NCBI GenBank assembly: GCA_002360925.1
Contig: DERN01000006.1
Span: 1 to 64,000, forward strand
Direction: 5' to 3'
Length of the DNA: 64,000 nucleotides
Source: Flavobacteriaceae bacterium UBA3339
GTDB lineage: Bacteria > Bacteroidota > Bacteroidia > Flavobacteriales > Flavobacteriaceae
Part shown: piece by piece, positions 23,947-33,605 of the stretch
Layout of the letters: each line of letters begins with the position of its first letter
How positions within the stretch are numbered: the stretch's first letter is position 1
Program-made: the position numbers and the translations under genes
The notes under the pieces: generated by a model
What the model was told of the DNA's origin: nothing
The model's input: only the letters and a program-made list of their open reading frames with translations
Databases searched by the model: none

Positions 23947-24669
23947 TTAATAACTTATATTATAAATCTGATTCGTTACAGTACCATTTTCGTTATAATT
24001 CACCGAGATCCGTGTTGGATATCCTTTAATAATATGTTCAACAGGATAAGTAAATGTTTCGGAATCGGTCGTCGTTTGACCATTTTCTGTTATTACACTC
24101 GATATACTCACAGGGTTATTTACGGAGAAGAAACTCATTTCATAATCGGGCAGTAACAACATCCATTTTGGAGAAGTAGTTCCGCTAAAAATTCCTTTAT
24201 CATTATTATAAGTAGCTGTTGTTGTTAAACCATCTTCTTCAATCTTTACTATATTTCCTTTCGTATCATAGGTATATTTAGTAACATCTCCTCCGTTATT
24301 TATATTTAAAACCTGACCTTTATCGTTTAGGTTCACAATAACATATTCATTATCTTCATCGACAATACGTAATTGTGTTTCGGATTGATATTTAATAGTA
24401 AAAGACTCGGTCGACTGAACACTCCCTTCATTATAAATGATAACATATTTCGATAACTTTCCATTTTCATCATAAGTAAAAATAGATTCGGAATCGGTAT
24501 CAATTATTTTAACCAATTGTCTTTTTTCATTATAATTAAAGCGTATGTTTTCATCGCCCCCCACAATTGACTTGGCTAATTTAATTTCATCACTTGAAGA
24601 ATTATCATCTTTACACGATACAACTAAACCACTAAATAGTATAAAACAAGGTAAAATTATCTTTTTCAT
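23947..24669 (-). CDS. YD-like repeat lipoprotein, paralogue of 23100-23858
   Basis: 240 residues with lipoprotein signal (MKKIILPCFILFSGLVVSCK, Cys19). Repeats of the YD type follow: IRFNYNEKRQLVKIIDTD, IFTYDENGKLSKYVII, TKYTYDTKGNIVKIEEDG. The central part ends with a statement-like pair TTSPKWMLLLPDYEM and IRNMNLPQWVFAGIID in the paralogue. It follows the small lipoprotein at 24676 by only 6 nt, so the two are co-transcribed. Function unknown. Confidence 0.75.
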   Translation of the reverse strand: MKKIILPCFILFSGLVVSCKDDNSSSDEIKLAKSIVGGDENIRFNYNEKRQLVKIIDTDSESIFTYDENGKLSKYVIIYNEGSVQSTESFTIKYQSETQLRIVDEDNEYVIVNLNDKGQVLNINNGGDVTKYTYDTKGNIVKIEEDGLTTTATYNNDKGIFSGTTSPKWMLLLPDYEMSFFSVNNPVSISSVITENGQTTTDSETFTYPVEHIIKGYPTRISVNYNENGTVTNQIYNISY

Positions 24670-24675
24670 TTTCTT

Positions 24676-25104
24676 TTATTCTGTTGGGTAAACAATTCTA
24701 ATGGGCTTGTAATAAGTCGAAACGTTTTGATTAATATCTGAAGCCTGAACTTTAATTAAATAATCTCCCTCTTGATACATTTCGGAAGCAGATTTTTCTG
24801 GAAGAAATATAGATTTTGCTTCTTCTAATTTAGTTAAATACCCTTCAAACTCAATATGATTTTCATAAGTAAAACTACTATTTGTAAAATCTTTAGCATA
24901 AAGTTCATATTTATATTCATACATTCCTGTTTGATCTGTTATTTTAAAATGCATGACCAAATTTTCGCCAAATTTATACTCTTTATTATCAGGAATATTT
25001 GTAATTTCGATAATAGGTCCTTCTCTATCTGGTCCTTCATCATTACAAGCAATAAATGAAATAGATAATAAAAATAAAACGATTAAATGCTTTAGGGTTT
25101 TCAT
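24676..25104 (-). CDS. DUF4625-like lipoprotein
   Basis: 142 residues, signal with lipobox (MKTLKHLIVLFLLSISFIAC, Cys20). The mature part is a single Ig-like domain: GPIIEITNIPDNKEYKFGEN, LVMHFKITDQTGMYEYKYEL, then YLIKVQASDINQNVSTYYKP, the pattern of bacterial Ig domains of the DUF4625 kind. First gene of a two-gene unit with the YD-like lipoprotein downstream. Likely surface-anchored with a binding role, by inference. Confidence 0.65.
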   Translation of the reverse strand: MKTLKHLIVLFLLSISFIACNDEGPDREGPIIEITNIPDNKEYKFGENLVMHFKITDQTGMYEYKYELYAKDFTNSSFTYENHIEFEGYLTKLEEAKSIFLPEKSASEMYQEGDYLIKVQASDINQNVSTYYKPIRIVYPTE

Positions 25105-25181
25105 AATTTAAAATTTTACTTTTCAAATATACAACGAAATTATATTTTAAATTTCATTAAAAAGACATATTATAAACAGTT

Positions 25182-25949
25182 TTATTTTATCTCAAACTCA
25201 TCAGCATCGTTCAAAAAAGCAAATTTTGTTCTAGCTTTCAACAGTTGCTCTTTATCTAATTCTATTATCTTAATATCTTGATCAGAAAAAGGTTCTATTA
25301 AATAATTCCCCATATAATCTAACGTTTGAGAATGTCCAGAATATTCAATTCTGTTTGGATCTGTTCCAAAGCGATTTACTCCAACTACATAGCTCATATT
25401 TTCAATTGCTCGAGCTTTTAACAAAGAATCCCACGCATAAATACGACGATCGGGCCAAGAAGCAACGTAAAGTAACACATCATAATTTTGGTTTACAATT
25501 CTAGAATGCACCGGAAAACGCAAATCATAACAAACCAAAGGGCAAATATTCCATCCTTTATAGCTAACAATTAACTTTTCAGTTCCAGGCTCATACACTT
25601 TTTCTTCTCCTACTAATGTAAATAAATGTCGTTTGTTATACGTTTTATAACTTCCATCAGGAAATACAAAATAAAGTCGATTGTAATACTTTTGATCTTC
25701 TTCTGTTACCCAACTTCCAACAATAGCTATATCTTTCAATTTCGCAAGATTTTGAACTGCTTTTAGCGTAGTTCCGTTTTCTTGTTCCGCAACATTTTGA
25801 GGATTCATTGTAAAACCTGTTGTAAACATTTCGGGAAGCACTACTAAATCTATATCATTAGACAAACTCAAGATTTTGTCTTCTATATATTTAAGATTCG
25901 TATGTTTATCTTCCCAAATGGTGTCAAATTGTATTAAAGCTATTTTCAT
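25182..25949 (-). CDS. nitrilase-family omega-amidase
   Basis: 255 residues, cytoplasmic. The catalytic triad of the nitrilase superfamily is present: Glu in LPEMFTTGF (about 39), Lys in YNKRHLF (about 107), Cys in PLVCYDLRFPV (about 140). This is the YafV/Nit2-like branch, which hydrolyses omega-amides of 2-oxo acids (2-oxoglutaramate, 2-oxosuccinamate) and is a repair enzyme. It starts 22 nt after the exported protein gene at 25972 ends, so the two are probably co-transcribed. Confidence 0.92.
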   Translation of the reverse strand: MKIALIQFDTIWEDKHTNLKYIEDKILSLSNDIDLVVLPEMFTTGFTMNPQNVAEQENGTTLKAVQNLAKLKDIAIVGSWVTEEDQKYYNRLYFVFPDGSYKTYNKRHLFTLVGEEKVYEPGTEKLIVSYKGWNICPLVCYDLRFPVHSRIVNQNYDVLLYVASWPDRRIYAWDSLLKARAIENMSYVVGVNRFGTDPNRIEYSGHSQTLDYMGNYLIEPFSDQDIKIIELDKEQLLKARTKFAFLNDADEFEIK

Positions 25950-25971
25950 AATTCTAATTTACGAAAATTTT

Positions 25972-26784
25972 TTAGCTCGAAAACTCTTCTAATTTTTTAC
26001 CGATAAAGTAAAACATAAAACGATATCTCGCGTTGTATTGAATACTTCTCACGTCTAACCAAGATAATTTTTTATTCTCTTCGATATAATCAGCGACTTC
26101 TTTCATCGCTTCTCCTTGTAATTTATAATAGTGACTGTACTCTTCTGATTTCTTATCACAAAGCTTGTCTATATAATCTGTAAACTTTTTATTATTTTTT
26201 GCTAAAATTTTAAACTGCGGCAAATTATGCTTGTCTTTAACTCCAGCAATCATATTAAAGAAATAGGTAATATCGCTGTCTTTTAAACGTACAAAAAAGT
26301 TTAATTGATCATGCACAGATCCTCCAGACCCTTTATTAATATAAATATTCGAGTACATTACAAGATAATCATCTACTTTAGGAACCTGAAACATGATTGC
26401 AGGATCTTTATCTTTTACTTCTAATGATTTCTTTTTGAATCGATAAACATTGATACGATCGAATCGTACAGGATCTTCTCCTGAAAGGATAATATGTTTA
26501 ATATCCTTTGCCGGAATTGTTTCATAATCCGTTTTCCCTTCTGGTTTAAACTTAATACCTTCTACTTCAACAGAAGCATGTTTAAAGGAATTTAAGTCTT
26601 GTGAAAGAATTCGCAATGCAACATAATCCATTCCGTTATTCTTCACATATCCTGTTTTAGAAGTATTATCATTCATAACCATTAAAACTTGTTCAGGAAC
26701 TTCTTGATTAGGTTTTAAGTGTGTAAATTGAGCTTGAGCAAAAGAAGAAAGCAAAAGCATCGTTAAAAAGTAAAGTTTTTTCAT
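25972..26784 (-). CDS. exported protein of unknown function
   Basis: 270 residues with a signal peptide (MKKLYFLTMLLLSSFAQAQ). A beta-rich part (25-165: VEVEGIKFKPEG, AIMFQVPKVDDYLVMYSNIY) is followed by a helical part (190-270) with a long charged helix and a final YNARYRFMFYFIGKKLEEF. No family recognised. It is upstream of the amidase and ends near its start. Its position in the envelope follows from the signal only. Confidence 0.6.
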   Translation of the reverse strand: MKKLYFLTMLLLSSFAQAQFTHLKPNQEVPEQVLMVMNDNTSKTGYVKNNGMDYVALRILSQDLNSFKHASVEVEGIKFKPEGKTDYETIPAKDIKHIILSGEDPVRFDRINVYRFKKKSLEVKDKDPAIMFQVPKVDDYLVMYSNIYINKGSGGSVHDQLNFFVRLKDSDITYFFNMIAGVKDKHNLPQFKILAKNNKKFTDYIDKLCDKKSEEYSHYYKLQGEAMKEVADYIEENKKLSWLDVRSIQYNARYRFMFYFIGKKLEEFSS

Positions 26785-26813
26785 AATTAAATTTTATATA
26801 CTTTACTAAAATA

Positions 26814-26844
26814 AAAAAATCCAGACATATATCTGGATTTTTTT
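26814..26844 (-). terminator. terminator of the sdhCAB operon
   Basis: AAAAAAATCCAGA, loop CATATA, TCTGGATTTTTTT, 20 nt past the sdhB stop. Confidence 0.88.
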
Positions 26845-26863
26845 ATAAATATGATGTAAATTC

Positions 26864-27607
26864 TTATTTTACTGAAGCAGCTAAATATTCGCGGTTCATA
26901 CGAGCGATGTTTTCTAAAGAAATTCCTTTAGGACATTCGATCTCACAAGCTCCTGTATTAGTACAGTTACCAAATCCTTCAGCGTCCATAGCTTCTACCA
27001 TGTTTAACACACGTTCCACAGCTTCAACTCGACCTTGCGGTAACAAAGCGAACTGAGAAACTTTCGCAGAAACGAATAACATTGCCGAAGAGTTTTTACA
27101 TGTTGCAACACAAGCTCCACATCCAATACAAGTTGCAGCATCAAACGATTTGTCTGCATTTTCTTTTCTTACCGGAATGTTGTTTGCATCTTGAGTATTT
27201 CCTGATGTATTTACCGAAATAAATCCACCTGCATGCTGAATGCGATCAAAAGAAGAGCGATCTACAACTAAATCTTTAATTACCGGGAATGCTTTTGCAC
27301 GGAAAGGTTCGATATAAATTGTATCTCCATCTTTAAATTTACGCATATGTAACTGACAAGTAGTTACACCGCGATCTGGTCCGTGTGCTTCACCGTTAAT
27401 GAATAAAGAACACATACCACAAATACCTTCACGACAATCGTGATCGAACGCCACCGGATCATCTCCTTTTTCTACTAATTCGTTATTTAAAACGTCTAAC
27501 ATTTCAAGGAATGACATATCAGGTTCAATTCCGCCGATTTTGTAATCGACCATCTGACCTTTATCTTTTGCGTTTTTCTGACGCCAAATTTTTAATGTAA
27601 GATTCAT
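26864..27607 (-). CDS. sdhB: succinate dehydrogenase/fumarate reductase iron-sulfur subunit
   Basis: 247 residues. It carries three Fe-S clusters that pass electrons from the FAD subunit to the membrane quinone site. The 2Fe-2S ferredoxin-like part has CREGICGMC (about 58-66) and a further Cys in TTCQL (about 80); the 4Fe-4S/3Fe-4S part has CIGCGACVATC (about 155-165) and CTNTGACEIECPKG (about 205-218). Inner-membrane associated. Last gene of the sdhCAB operon, with a 62-nt gap to sdhA. Confidence 0.96.
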   Translation of the reverse strand: MNLTLKIWRQKNAKDKGQMVDYKIGGIEPDMSFLEMLDVLNNELVEKGDDPVAFDHDCREGICGMCSLFINGEAHGPDRGVTTCQLHMRKFKDGDTIYIEPFRAKAFPVIKDLVVDRSSFDRIQHAGGFISVNTSGNTQDANNIPVRKENADKSFDAATCIGCGACVATCKNSSAMLFVSAKVSQFALLPQGRVEAVERVLNMVEAMDAEGFGNCTNTGACEIECPKGISLENIARMNREYLAASVK

Positions 27608-27669
27608 GAGATTCGAATTTTTACAATAGAGTAAGATAAAAGGAAGATCCTTTTATCTTAACTCCAATA

Positions 27670-29670
27670 TTATTTATAACTACGAGTTACCATTTTAATG
27701 TTTTCATATACTAAAGGCTCTTTATGAAGAACTGCTTCACGTGGATTTCCTTTGTATTCCCAAGCAGCAACGTAAGAGAAGTTTTCGTCATCACGTTTTG
27801 CTTCACCTTCTTCTGTTTGGTGTTCTTCGCGAAAGTGACCTCCACAAGATTCTTCACGGTGTAAAGCGTCTTTTGCGAATAATTCACCTAATTCTAAGAA
27901 ATCGGCAACACGTAACGCTTTTTCTAACTCTTGGTTGAAAGATTCTGCAACACCCGAAACTTTTACGTTTTTGTAGAAATCTTCGCGTAAAGCAGCAATT
28001 TCTTCCATTGCTTCATTCAATCCTTGTTCGTTACGAGCCATTCCCACTTTATTCCACATAATTTTCCCTAATTTTTTGTGGAAGTAATCAACTGAATGTT
28101 CTCCTTTATTGTTCATCAAGTGATCAATCATGTTACGAACATTTTTCTCAGCTTCTTCGAATTCAGGAGTATCTGTTGAAATTTCTCCCGTACGAATATC
28201 GTCAGCTAAATAATCACCCATTGTGTAAGGTAATACAAAATATCCGTCTGCTAAACCTTGCATCAAAGCCGAAGCTCCTAAACGGTTTGCTCCATGATCA
28301 GAGAAGTTTGCTTCACCTAAACAGTAACATCCTTCAACAGTTGTCATTAAGTTGTAATCAACCCAAATTCCTCCCATTGTATAGTGAACCGCAGGATAAA
28401 TCATCATTGGTGTTGTATACGGATCTTCGTCAACGATTTTGTAGTACATCTGGAATAAGTTTCCGTATTTGTTCTCTACAACTTTACGTCCTAAATCGTA
28501 AACTAATTTTGCATCGTTTTCGTTTAAATGATGAATACGAGCTTGCTCTTTTCCGTAACGCTCAATAGCAGAAGCGAAATCTAAGTAAACTGCTTCACCT
28601 GTTGCGTTAACTCCGTAACCAGCATCACAACGCTCTTTTGCAGCGCGCGAAGCAACGTCACGAGGAACCAAGTTACCAAACGAAGGGTAACGACGCTCTA
28701 AGTAATAATCTCTATCTTCTTCAGCAATTTGCGTTGGTTTTAATTTTCCTTCGCGGATTGCTTGTGCATCTTCCATTTTCTTTGGAACCCAAATACGACC
28801 ATCGTTACGTAATGATTCTGACATCAACGTTAATTTTGATTGGTGATCACCAGTAACTGGAATACATGTTGGGTGAATTTGCGTATAACAAGGGTTTGCG
28901 AAGTAAGCTCCACGTTTGTGTGCTTTCCAAGCAGCTGTTACGTTAGATCCCATTGCGTTTGTTGACAAGAAGAAAACGTTTCCGTAACCTCCTGTAGCAA
29001 TTACAACAGCGTGTCCTGAATGACGCTCGATTTCACCTGTAACTAAGTTACGAGCAATAATTCCGCGCGCTTTTCCGTTCACGATTACTAAATCTAACAT
29101 TTCATGACGGTTGTACATTTTGATTTTTCCACGACCGATTTGACGGTTCATTGCAGAATAAGCTCCTAATAACAACTGTTGTCCTGTTTGTCCTTTAGCG
29201 TAGAATGTACGAGAAACCTGAGTTCCACCGAAAGAACGGTTATCTAACAAACCTCCGTATTCACGAGCTAATGGCACACCTTGCGCAACACATTGGTCAA
29301 TAATATTTACTGAAACCTCAGCTAAACGGTGAACGTTTGCTTCACGAGCACGGTAATCTCCTCCTTTTACGGTATCGTAAAATAAACGATATACCGAGTC
29401 ACCATCTCCTTGGTAGTTTTTTGCTGCGTTAATACCTCCTTGTGCTGCAATAGAGTGCGCACGACGTGGAGAATCTTGGTAACAAAAAGCTTTTACGTTA
29501 TATCCTAACTCTGCTAAAGTAGCAGCAGCAGAACCACCTGCCAAACCAGTTCCAACAATGATTACATCGATGTTACGTTTGTTTGCAGGGTTAACTAATT
29601 TTATATGATCTTTATAGTCCGTCCATTTTGAAGAGATAGGACCTTGTGGAATTTTATTATCTAATGCCAT
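27670..29670 (-). CDS. sdhA: succinate dehydrogenase/fumarate reductase flavoprotein subunit
   Basis: 666 residues from the ATG at 29670 (an ATT six bases earlier is not used). The FAD-binding GTGLAGGSAAATLAELGYNV lies at about 38-57, and the His for covalent FAD in RRAHSIAAQGGIN (about 71). Catalytic and substrate residues include the Arg and His in IHPTCIPVTG and GASALMQGLADGYFVLPYT. Longer than mitochondrial enzymes at the C-terminus (CGGHFREEHQTEEGEAKRDD), as usual for the Bacteroidota B-type enzyme. Oxidises succinate to fumarate; reversible in this family. Confidence 0.96.
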   Translation of the reverse strand: MALDNKIPQGPISSKWTDYKDHIKLVNPANKRNIDVIIVGTGLAGGSAAATLAELGYNVKAFCYQDSPRRAHSIAAQGGINAAKNYQGDGDSVYRLFYDTVKGGDYRAREANVHRLAEVSVNIIDQCVAQGVPLAREYGGLLDNRSFGGTQVSRTFYAKGQTGQQLLLGAYSAMNRQIGRGKIKMYNRHEMLDLVIVNGKARGIIARNLVTGEIERHSGHAVVIATGGYGNVFFLSTNAMGSNVTAAWKAHKRGAYFANPCYTQIHPTCIPVTGDHQSKLTLMSESLRNDGRIWVPKKMEDAQAIREGKLKPTQIAEEDRDYYLERRYPSFGNLVPRDVASRAAKERCDAGYGVNATGEAVYLDFASAIERYGKEQARIHHLNENDAKLVYDLGRKVVENKYGNLFQMYYKIVDEDPYTTPMMIYPAVHYTMGGIWVDYNLMTTVEGCYCLGEANFSDHGANRLGASALMQGLADGYFVLPYTMGDYLADDIRTGEISTDTPEFEEAEKNVRNMIDHLMNNKGEHSVDYFHKKLGKIMWNKVGMARNEQGLNEAMEEIAALREDFYKNVKVSGVAESFNQELEKALRVADFLELGELFAKDALHREESCGGHFREEHQTEEGEAKRDDENFSYVAAWEYKGNPREAVLHKEPLVYENIKMVTRSYK

Positions 29671-29692
29671 AATCAATCTTTACTTTAAATGA

Positions 29693-30559
29693 TTACTTAA
29701 TGAAATGAATGTAAATTGGAATAATTGCAAACAATACAGGAACAATGATTGCAAATAATTTACCCAATCCTTTAATAAAACAATTGTATTTAGGATTATT
29801 GATTCCTAACGATTGAAATGCGCTTGAAAAACCATGTAATAAGTGGAAAGCTAAAACAGCCATCGAGAATACGTAGAAAATCGTGAAGATTAATCCGTAT
29901 TGTGGATCTTTAAAGAATTCGATCGTGATTTTGTAAAGGTCTTTGTATCCTTCAGCAACTTTAATATCAGATCCTTTTGTGTAGAATTCTTTCATGTTAC
30001 GAACTTCTAATTCTCCTTCTACTTTGTCAAAATAAACACTTTTACCTTCTTGATCTATTTGGTAAACAAAACCACCGTTTGTAGTATTGATACCTTGAGC
30101 TTTAAGATCCATTCCCGGCATTGGCTGAATGTTTACTTCTTGTTGTTGCAACGGCATTTCATCAAAATGCATCTTTGCCCAGAAATTCATCATGTGCGTA
30201 GCAATGAACACTAATAACAAGGTTCCTAATACCGCCATGTTTCTAGATTGCCAAGTACTGTTTGATGCTGCATTGTTTTTTACATATCCTACCGGACGCG
30301 CTTTTTTGTTTTGAATGGTTAACATGATACCATCAACCGCGTGAAATAAGATTGAAAAATACGTTAAGTACGATAAAATTTTTACCGCCGGATTAGTAGT
30401 CATGAAGTACGCATATTGATTGAACTGTAAATCAGTACCAAAAATCAACTGCAAGTTACCTACCAAGTGACCTACTAAAAACAAGCATAAAAATAACCCC
30501 GTAAGTGCCATCCAGTACTTTTTACCGATCGACGACTTTAATAGTGCAGATTTTGCCAT
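29693..30559 (-). CDS. sdhC: succinate dehydrogenase cytochrome b subunit (B-type)
   Basis: 288 residues with five transmembrane helices (about 15-37, 58-76, 92-112, 200-225, 262-285). This single subunit with two haems is typical of the B-type enzyme, in which one protein replaces SdhC/SdhD. His residues in GHLVGNL, FHAVDG, THMMNFW and FHLLHGF are the haem ligands expected by position. A soluble loop of about 80 residues between helices 3 and 4 (EMPLQQQEVNIQPMPGMDLK) is longer than in other phyla. First gene of the operon, with a good promoter. Confidence 0.93.
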   Translation of the reverse strand: MAKSALLKSSIGKKYWMALTGLFLCLFLVGHLVGNLQLIFGTDLQFNQYAYFMTTNPAVKILSYLTYFSILFHAVDGIMLTIQNKKARPVGYVKNNAASNSTWQSRNMAVLGTLLLVFIATHMMNFWAKMHFDEMPLQQQEVNIQPMPGMDLKAQGINTTNGGFVYQIDQEGKSVYFDKVEGELEVRNMKEFYTKGSDIKVAEGYKDLYKITIEFFKDPQYGLIFTIFYVFSMAVLAFHLLHGFSSAFQSLGINNPKYNCFIKGLGKLFAIIVPVLFAIIPIYIHFIK

Positions 30560-30597
30560 AATGTAATGTTAATAGTTTTCTTTTTAAAAAAATCACA

Positions 30598-30626
30598 CAA
30601 AAATACGGCTAATTATAAAAACAAAA
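30598..30626 (-). promoter_or_regulatory. sdhCAB operon promoter
   Basis: Minus strand: TTTTG (30622-30626), 16-nt spacer, TATTTTTG (30598-30605), matching TTTG/TAnnTTTG. The predicted transcription start is about 30 nt before the sdhC ATG. Confidence 0.6.
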
Positions 30627-30707
30627 AAAATGTTAATACTTTTATTTCCTTATTTATAATCAGTTTAAACTAAAATGTACTTTATTGAAAATCAAAAAAC
30701 AACGGTT

Positions 30708-31565
30708 TTACTCATAACTTTTTGGCATATCTGCATCTGCTACAATGATGAAGTCGGCCTTTTTAAAATGTTCTTTTTCTAACTTTTTAACACTTATTTG
30801 TTCCACAACACTAATGGTTTTTACCAAAATATCTTTCTGATATTGGTTAATATACCATGCAATTCCTTCGTGATAATCGCTATGATAAGAACCATTTAAA
30901 TGTAAAAACAAGCTATTTGGTTTTGTATTTGCCAAAAGAAAATGTGCCATTGTAGCATCTTTAATTGCTTGTGATTTCGGAAAATTTTCATTTGCATGAT
31001 TACTATCTTTAAACATTTCCATCATTTTAGCATAACACGGAAGTTCTGCATCATACGGAAACGGAAGCGGCGCAATCCATGACTTTTCTTGAATCGATAA
31101 AGTATCTAAAGCTTCGGTTCCTTTTTTGTAAACCAAACTTGCATATCGGCGCGGAACATTTGTTGCTACATATTTAATTTTATTTTCTTTTGCGAAGTTT
31201 AAAAGTGGTTTATAATCGGTTTTATAATTAGACCACAAACGCATTTCTTTTTCAAAATCCTTTTCATTCAAACTTCCGTTTACATAGTTTTCTAAGATTT
31301 CTGCCTGATCGCGTTCAAACATTTCGGCTCCAATAATCAATTCTTTCGATTTGTTTTTAGCCAAATCTTTCCCAACTTTAACTTGTAAATAATGTGCAAC
31401 CGCATTATTATGCAACTCGCCAAATAAAACAACATCAGATTTTTGCAACTCCTTTATCATTTTTTCATACGTTACTTTTTTGCCCGAAGCATTGTAAATT
31501 TGATATGCAGTTTGACTAAAACCAAGCGAAGTGAACAATAAAAACAGTCCTAATAGAATTCTCAT
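30708..31565 (-). CDS. ChaN-family haem-binding-type lipoprotein/exported protein
   Basis: 285 residues with a signal peptide (MRILLGLFLLFTSLGFSQ). The ChaN domain (PF04187) begins at about 40 with VVLFGELHNNAVAHYLQVKV, including the conserved E-x-H pair, then GAEMFERDQ (about 85), ATNVPRRYA (about 130) and LHLNGSYHSDYHEGIAWYI (about 235). ChaN in Campylobacter binds haem as a dimer; here no lipobox Cys is visible, so it is likely periplasmic. Divergent from the Crp/Fnr gene with a short shared upstream region. Confidence 0.88.
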   Translation of the reverse strand: MRILLGLFLLFTSLGFSQTAYQIYNASGKKVTYEKMIKELQKSDVVLFGELHNNAVAHYLQVKVGKDLAKNKSKELIIGAEMFERDQAEILENYVNGSLNEKDFEKEMRLWSNYKTDYKPLLNFAKENKIKYVATNVPRRYASLVYKKGTEALDTLSIQEKSWIAPLPFPYDAELPCYAKMMEMFKDSNHANENFPKSQAIKDATMAHFLLANTKPNSLFLHLNGSYHSDYHEGIAWYINQYQKDILVKTISVVEQISVKKLEKEHFKKADFIIVADADMPKSYE

Positions 31566-31643
31566 AAAAATTTAATTAACTTTAAATCACAAAGATATTC
31601 TTTATTTTTATTTAGTTTAAATTTATTTAACTGTTGTTTCAAA

Positions 31644-32225
31644 ATGCAAAATCATTCCAATCTATTTATGAATGAACCTTTTGGGTTTTCGTCTGAAAAT
31701 CTAAGAACTTCATTACAACCATTTCGTTCATATTTTAAAGAAATCACTTTAAAGAAAAACGATTTTTTGGTAAAGCAAGGCGAAATTTGTCGCTATTTCT
31801 GTTTTATAGACGAAGGAGTTTTACATCATACAATTGAAATCGACAATCAGGAAAAAACTACTTATTTAGGTTTAAAAAATACCGTAACCGTTGCTTTAAA
31901 TAGCTTTTTACAACAACAACCTTCTCGTAAAAACGTGAAAGCACTTTTTGATTGTAAGCTTTGGATTTTAGATTTAGAAACGTTTTTAGAATTAAAATCT
32001 AACAACATAACCTTTCATAAATTTTACTATGATTTAATCGAAAAACAATTGTGTTTAATCGATGAATATCGGATTGATTTATTAACACTTTCGCCCGAAG
32101 AACGTTATTTAAAACTATTGGAAAACGAAACAAAACTCATTCACGAAATCCCGTTACATCATTTAGCTTCGCTTTTAGGAATATCAGATCGGCACATGAG
32201 TCGTATTCGCAAAAACATAAAATAG
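31644..32225 (+). CDS. Crp/Fnr-family transcription regulator
   Basis: 193 residues. A cyclic-nucleotide-binding-like beta-barrel covers about 20-120 (LKKNDFLVKQGEICRYFCFI, then DEGVLHHTIEID). A helix-turn-helix lies at the C-terminus (IPLHHLASLLGISDRHMSRI, about 165-190). The core residues for cAMP binding are not conserved, as in most Bacteroidota members. Next to it downstream is the aminopeptidase P gene, 71 nt away with its own -7 box, so shared regulation is possible but unproven. Confidence 0.9.
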   Translation: MQNHSNLFMNEPFGFSSENLRTSLQPFRSYFKEITLKKNDFLVKQGEICRYFCFIDEGVLHHTIEIDNQEKTTYLGLKNTVTVALNSFLQQQPSRKNVKALFDCKLWILDLETFLELKSNNITFHKFYYDLIEKQLCLIDEYRIDLLTLSPEERYLKLLENETKLIHEIPLHHLASLLGISDRHMSRIRKNIK

Positions 32226-32295
32226 TGCCATTTGGCTAGTGTCGCTTCTTTTAAATTCCGTAAATTTGAACGTATCATTTCAAAAAAATCAGATC

Positions 32296-33588
32296 ATGAA
32301 ATATCATCAAATAGATCGAAATCTTTTCATCAAAAACCGTGAAAAGTTCGTTGCAAATATGGCTCCTCAAAGTTTAGCCGTTTTTAATTCGAACGATATT
32401 TATCCGGTTTCTGCCGATTCTACTTTACCTTTTGCACAGCACCGAGATATTTTTTATTTATCGGGAGTAGATCAAGAAGAATCGATTTTGGTTCTTTTCC
32501 CGGATGCTTTTGAAGAAAAACATAGAGAAGTTTTATTCTTACGCGAAACAAACGAACATATTGCCATTTGGGAAGGCGAAAAACTAACCAAAGAACGTGC
32601 ATTTGAAGTTTCGGGAATTAAAACGGTTTATTGGCTATCGGATTTTCCTACCATTTTCAGAAAAATGATGTGCGAAGCAGAAAATGTTTACATTAATAAT
32701 AATGAACATTATCGTGCTTCTGTTGAAACCGAAACTCGTGAAGATCGCTTCATCAAAAAACTAAAACAAGATTATCCAGGACATCAATATTTACGTTCGA
32801 ATCCTATTTTACAACGTTTACGTTCGGTTAAAGAAAAAGAAGAGATTGCATTAATTCAACACGCTTGCGATATTACCGAAAAAGGTTTTCGTCGTATTTT
32901 AGGTTTCGTAAAACCGGGTGTTTGGGAATATGAAATCGAAGCCGAGTTTGCTCACGAATTTTTACGTAACCGTTCAAAAGGTTTTGCTTACACACCAATT
33001 ATTGCTTCGGGAAATAATGCCAATGTGTTGCATTATATCGAAAATAACCAACAATGTAAAGATGGCGATTTAATTTTATTCGATGTTGCTGCCGAATATG
33101 CAAATTATGCTTCGGATTTGTCGAGAACAATTCCTGTAAATGGAAAATACACGCCACGTCAACGCGAAGTATATGAAGCAGTTCTTCGTTGTAAAAAAGC
33201 CGCCGAGACGTTGTTAGTTGCAGGAAACAATTGGTACGATTATCATAAAGAAATGGGTAAAATCTACACTTCGGAATTATTAGGTTTAGGTTTGATTGAC
33301 AAAGCCGATGTACAAAATGAAAATCCGGATTGGCCAGCTTATAAAAAATATATGATGCACGGAACTTCGCATCACATGGGATTGGACACGCATGATTACG
33401 GAATTTTAACCGATAAATTTGTTGAAGGAATGATTTTTACCAACGAACCAGGTTTTTACATTCCGGAAGAAGGTTTTGGAATTCGTTTAGAAGACGATTA
33501 TGTTATTCAATCGCAAGGATTACCTTTCAACTTAATGAAAAACATTCCATTAGAGGCTTCAGAAATTGAAGATTTGATGAATAGATAA
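32296..33588 (+). CDS. pepP: Xaa-Pro aminopeptidase (aminopeptidase P, M24B)
   Basis: 430 residues from the ATG at 32296; an earlier in-frame start at 32239 lies in the promoter region. The creatinase N-domain covers 1-170, the pita-bread catalytic domain 175-430. Metal ligands: Asp in LFDVAAEYANYASDLSRTIP (two Asp), His in HGTSHHMGLDTHD, Glu in NEPGFYI and Glu in RLEDDYV. Removes N-terminal residues before proline; needs Mn. A TAAATTTG -7 box lies at 32261-32268. Followed by a long bidirectional terminator. Confidence 0.95.
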   Translation: MKYHQIDRNLFIKNREKFVANMAPQSLAVFNSNDIYPVSADSTLPFAQHRDIFYLSGVDQEESILVLFPDAFEEKHREVLFLRETNEHIAIWEGEKLTKERAFEVSGIKTVYWLSDFPTIFRKMMCEAENVYINNNEHYRASVETETREDRFIKKLKQDYPGHQYLRSNPILQRLRSVKEKEEIALIQHACDITEKGFRRILGFVKPGVWEYEIEAEFAHEFLRNRSKGFAYTPIIASGNNANVLHYIENNQQCKDGDLILFDVAAEYANYASDLSRTIPVNGKYTPRQREVYEAVLRCKKAAETLLVAGNNWYDYHKEMGKIYTSELLGLGLIDKADVQNENPDWPAYKKYMMHGTSHHMGLDTHDYGILTDKFVEGMIFTNEPGFYIPEEGFGIRLEDDYVIQSQGLPFNLMKNIPLEASEIEDLMNR

Positions 33589-33605
33589 TTTTAGTTTATT
33601 GTTAT

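Noticed and set aside
28176..28568. Plus-strand reading frame of 130 codons opposite sdhA
   Set aside because: It lies fully inside the well-supported sdhA gene on the other strand, has no start context and no family features.
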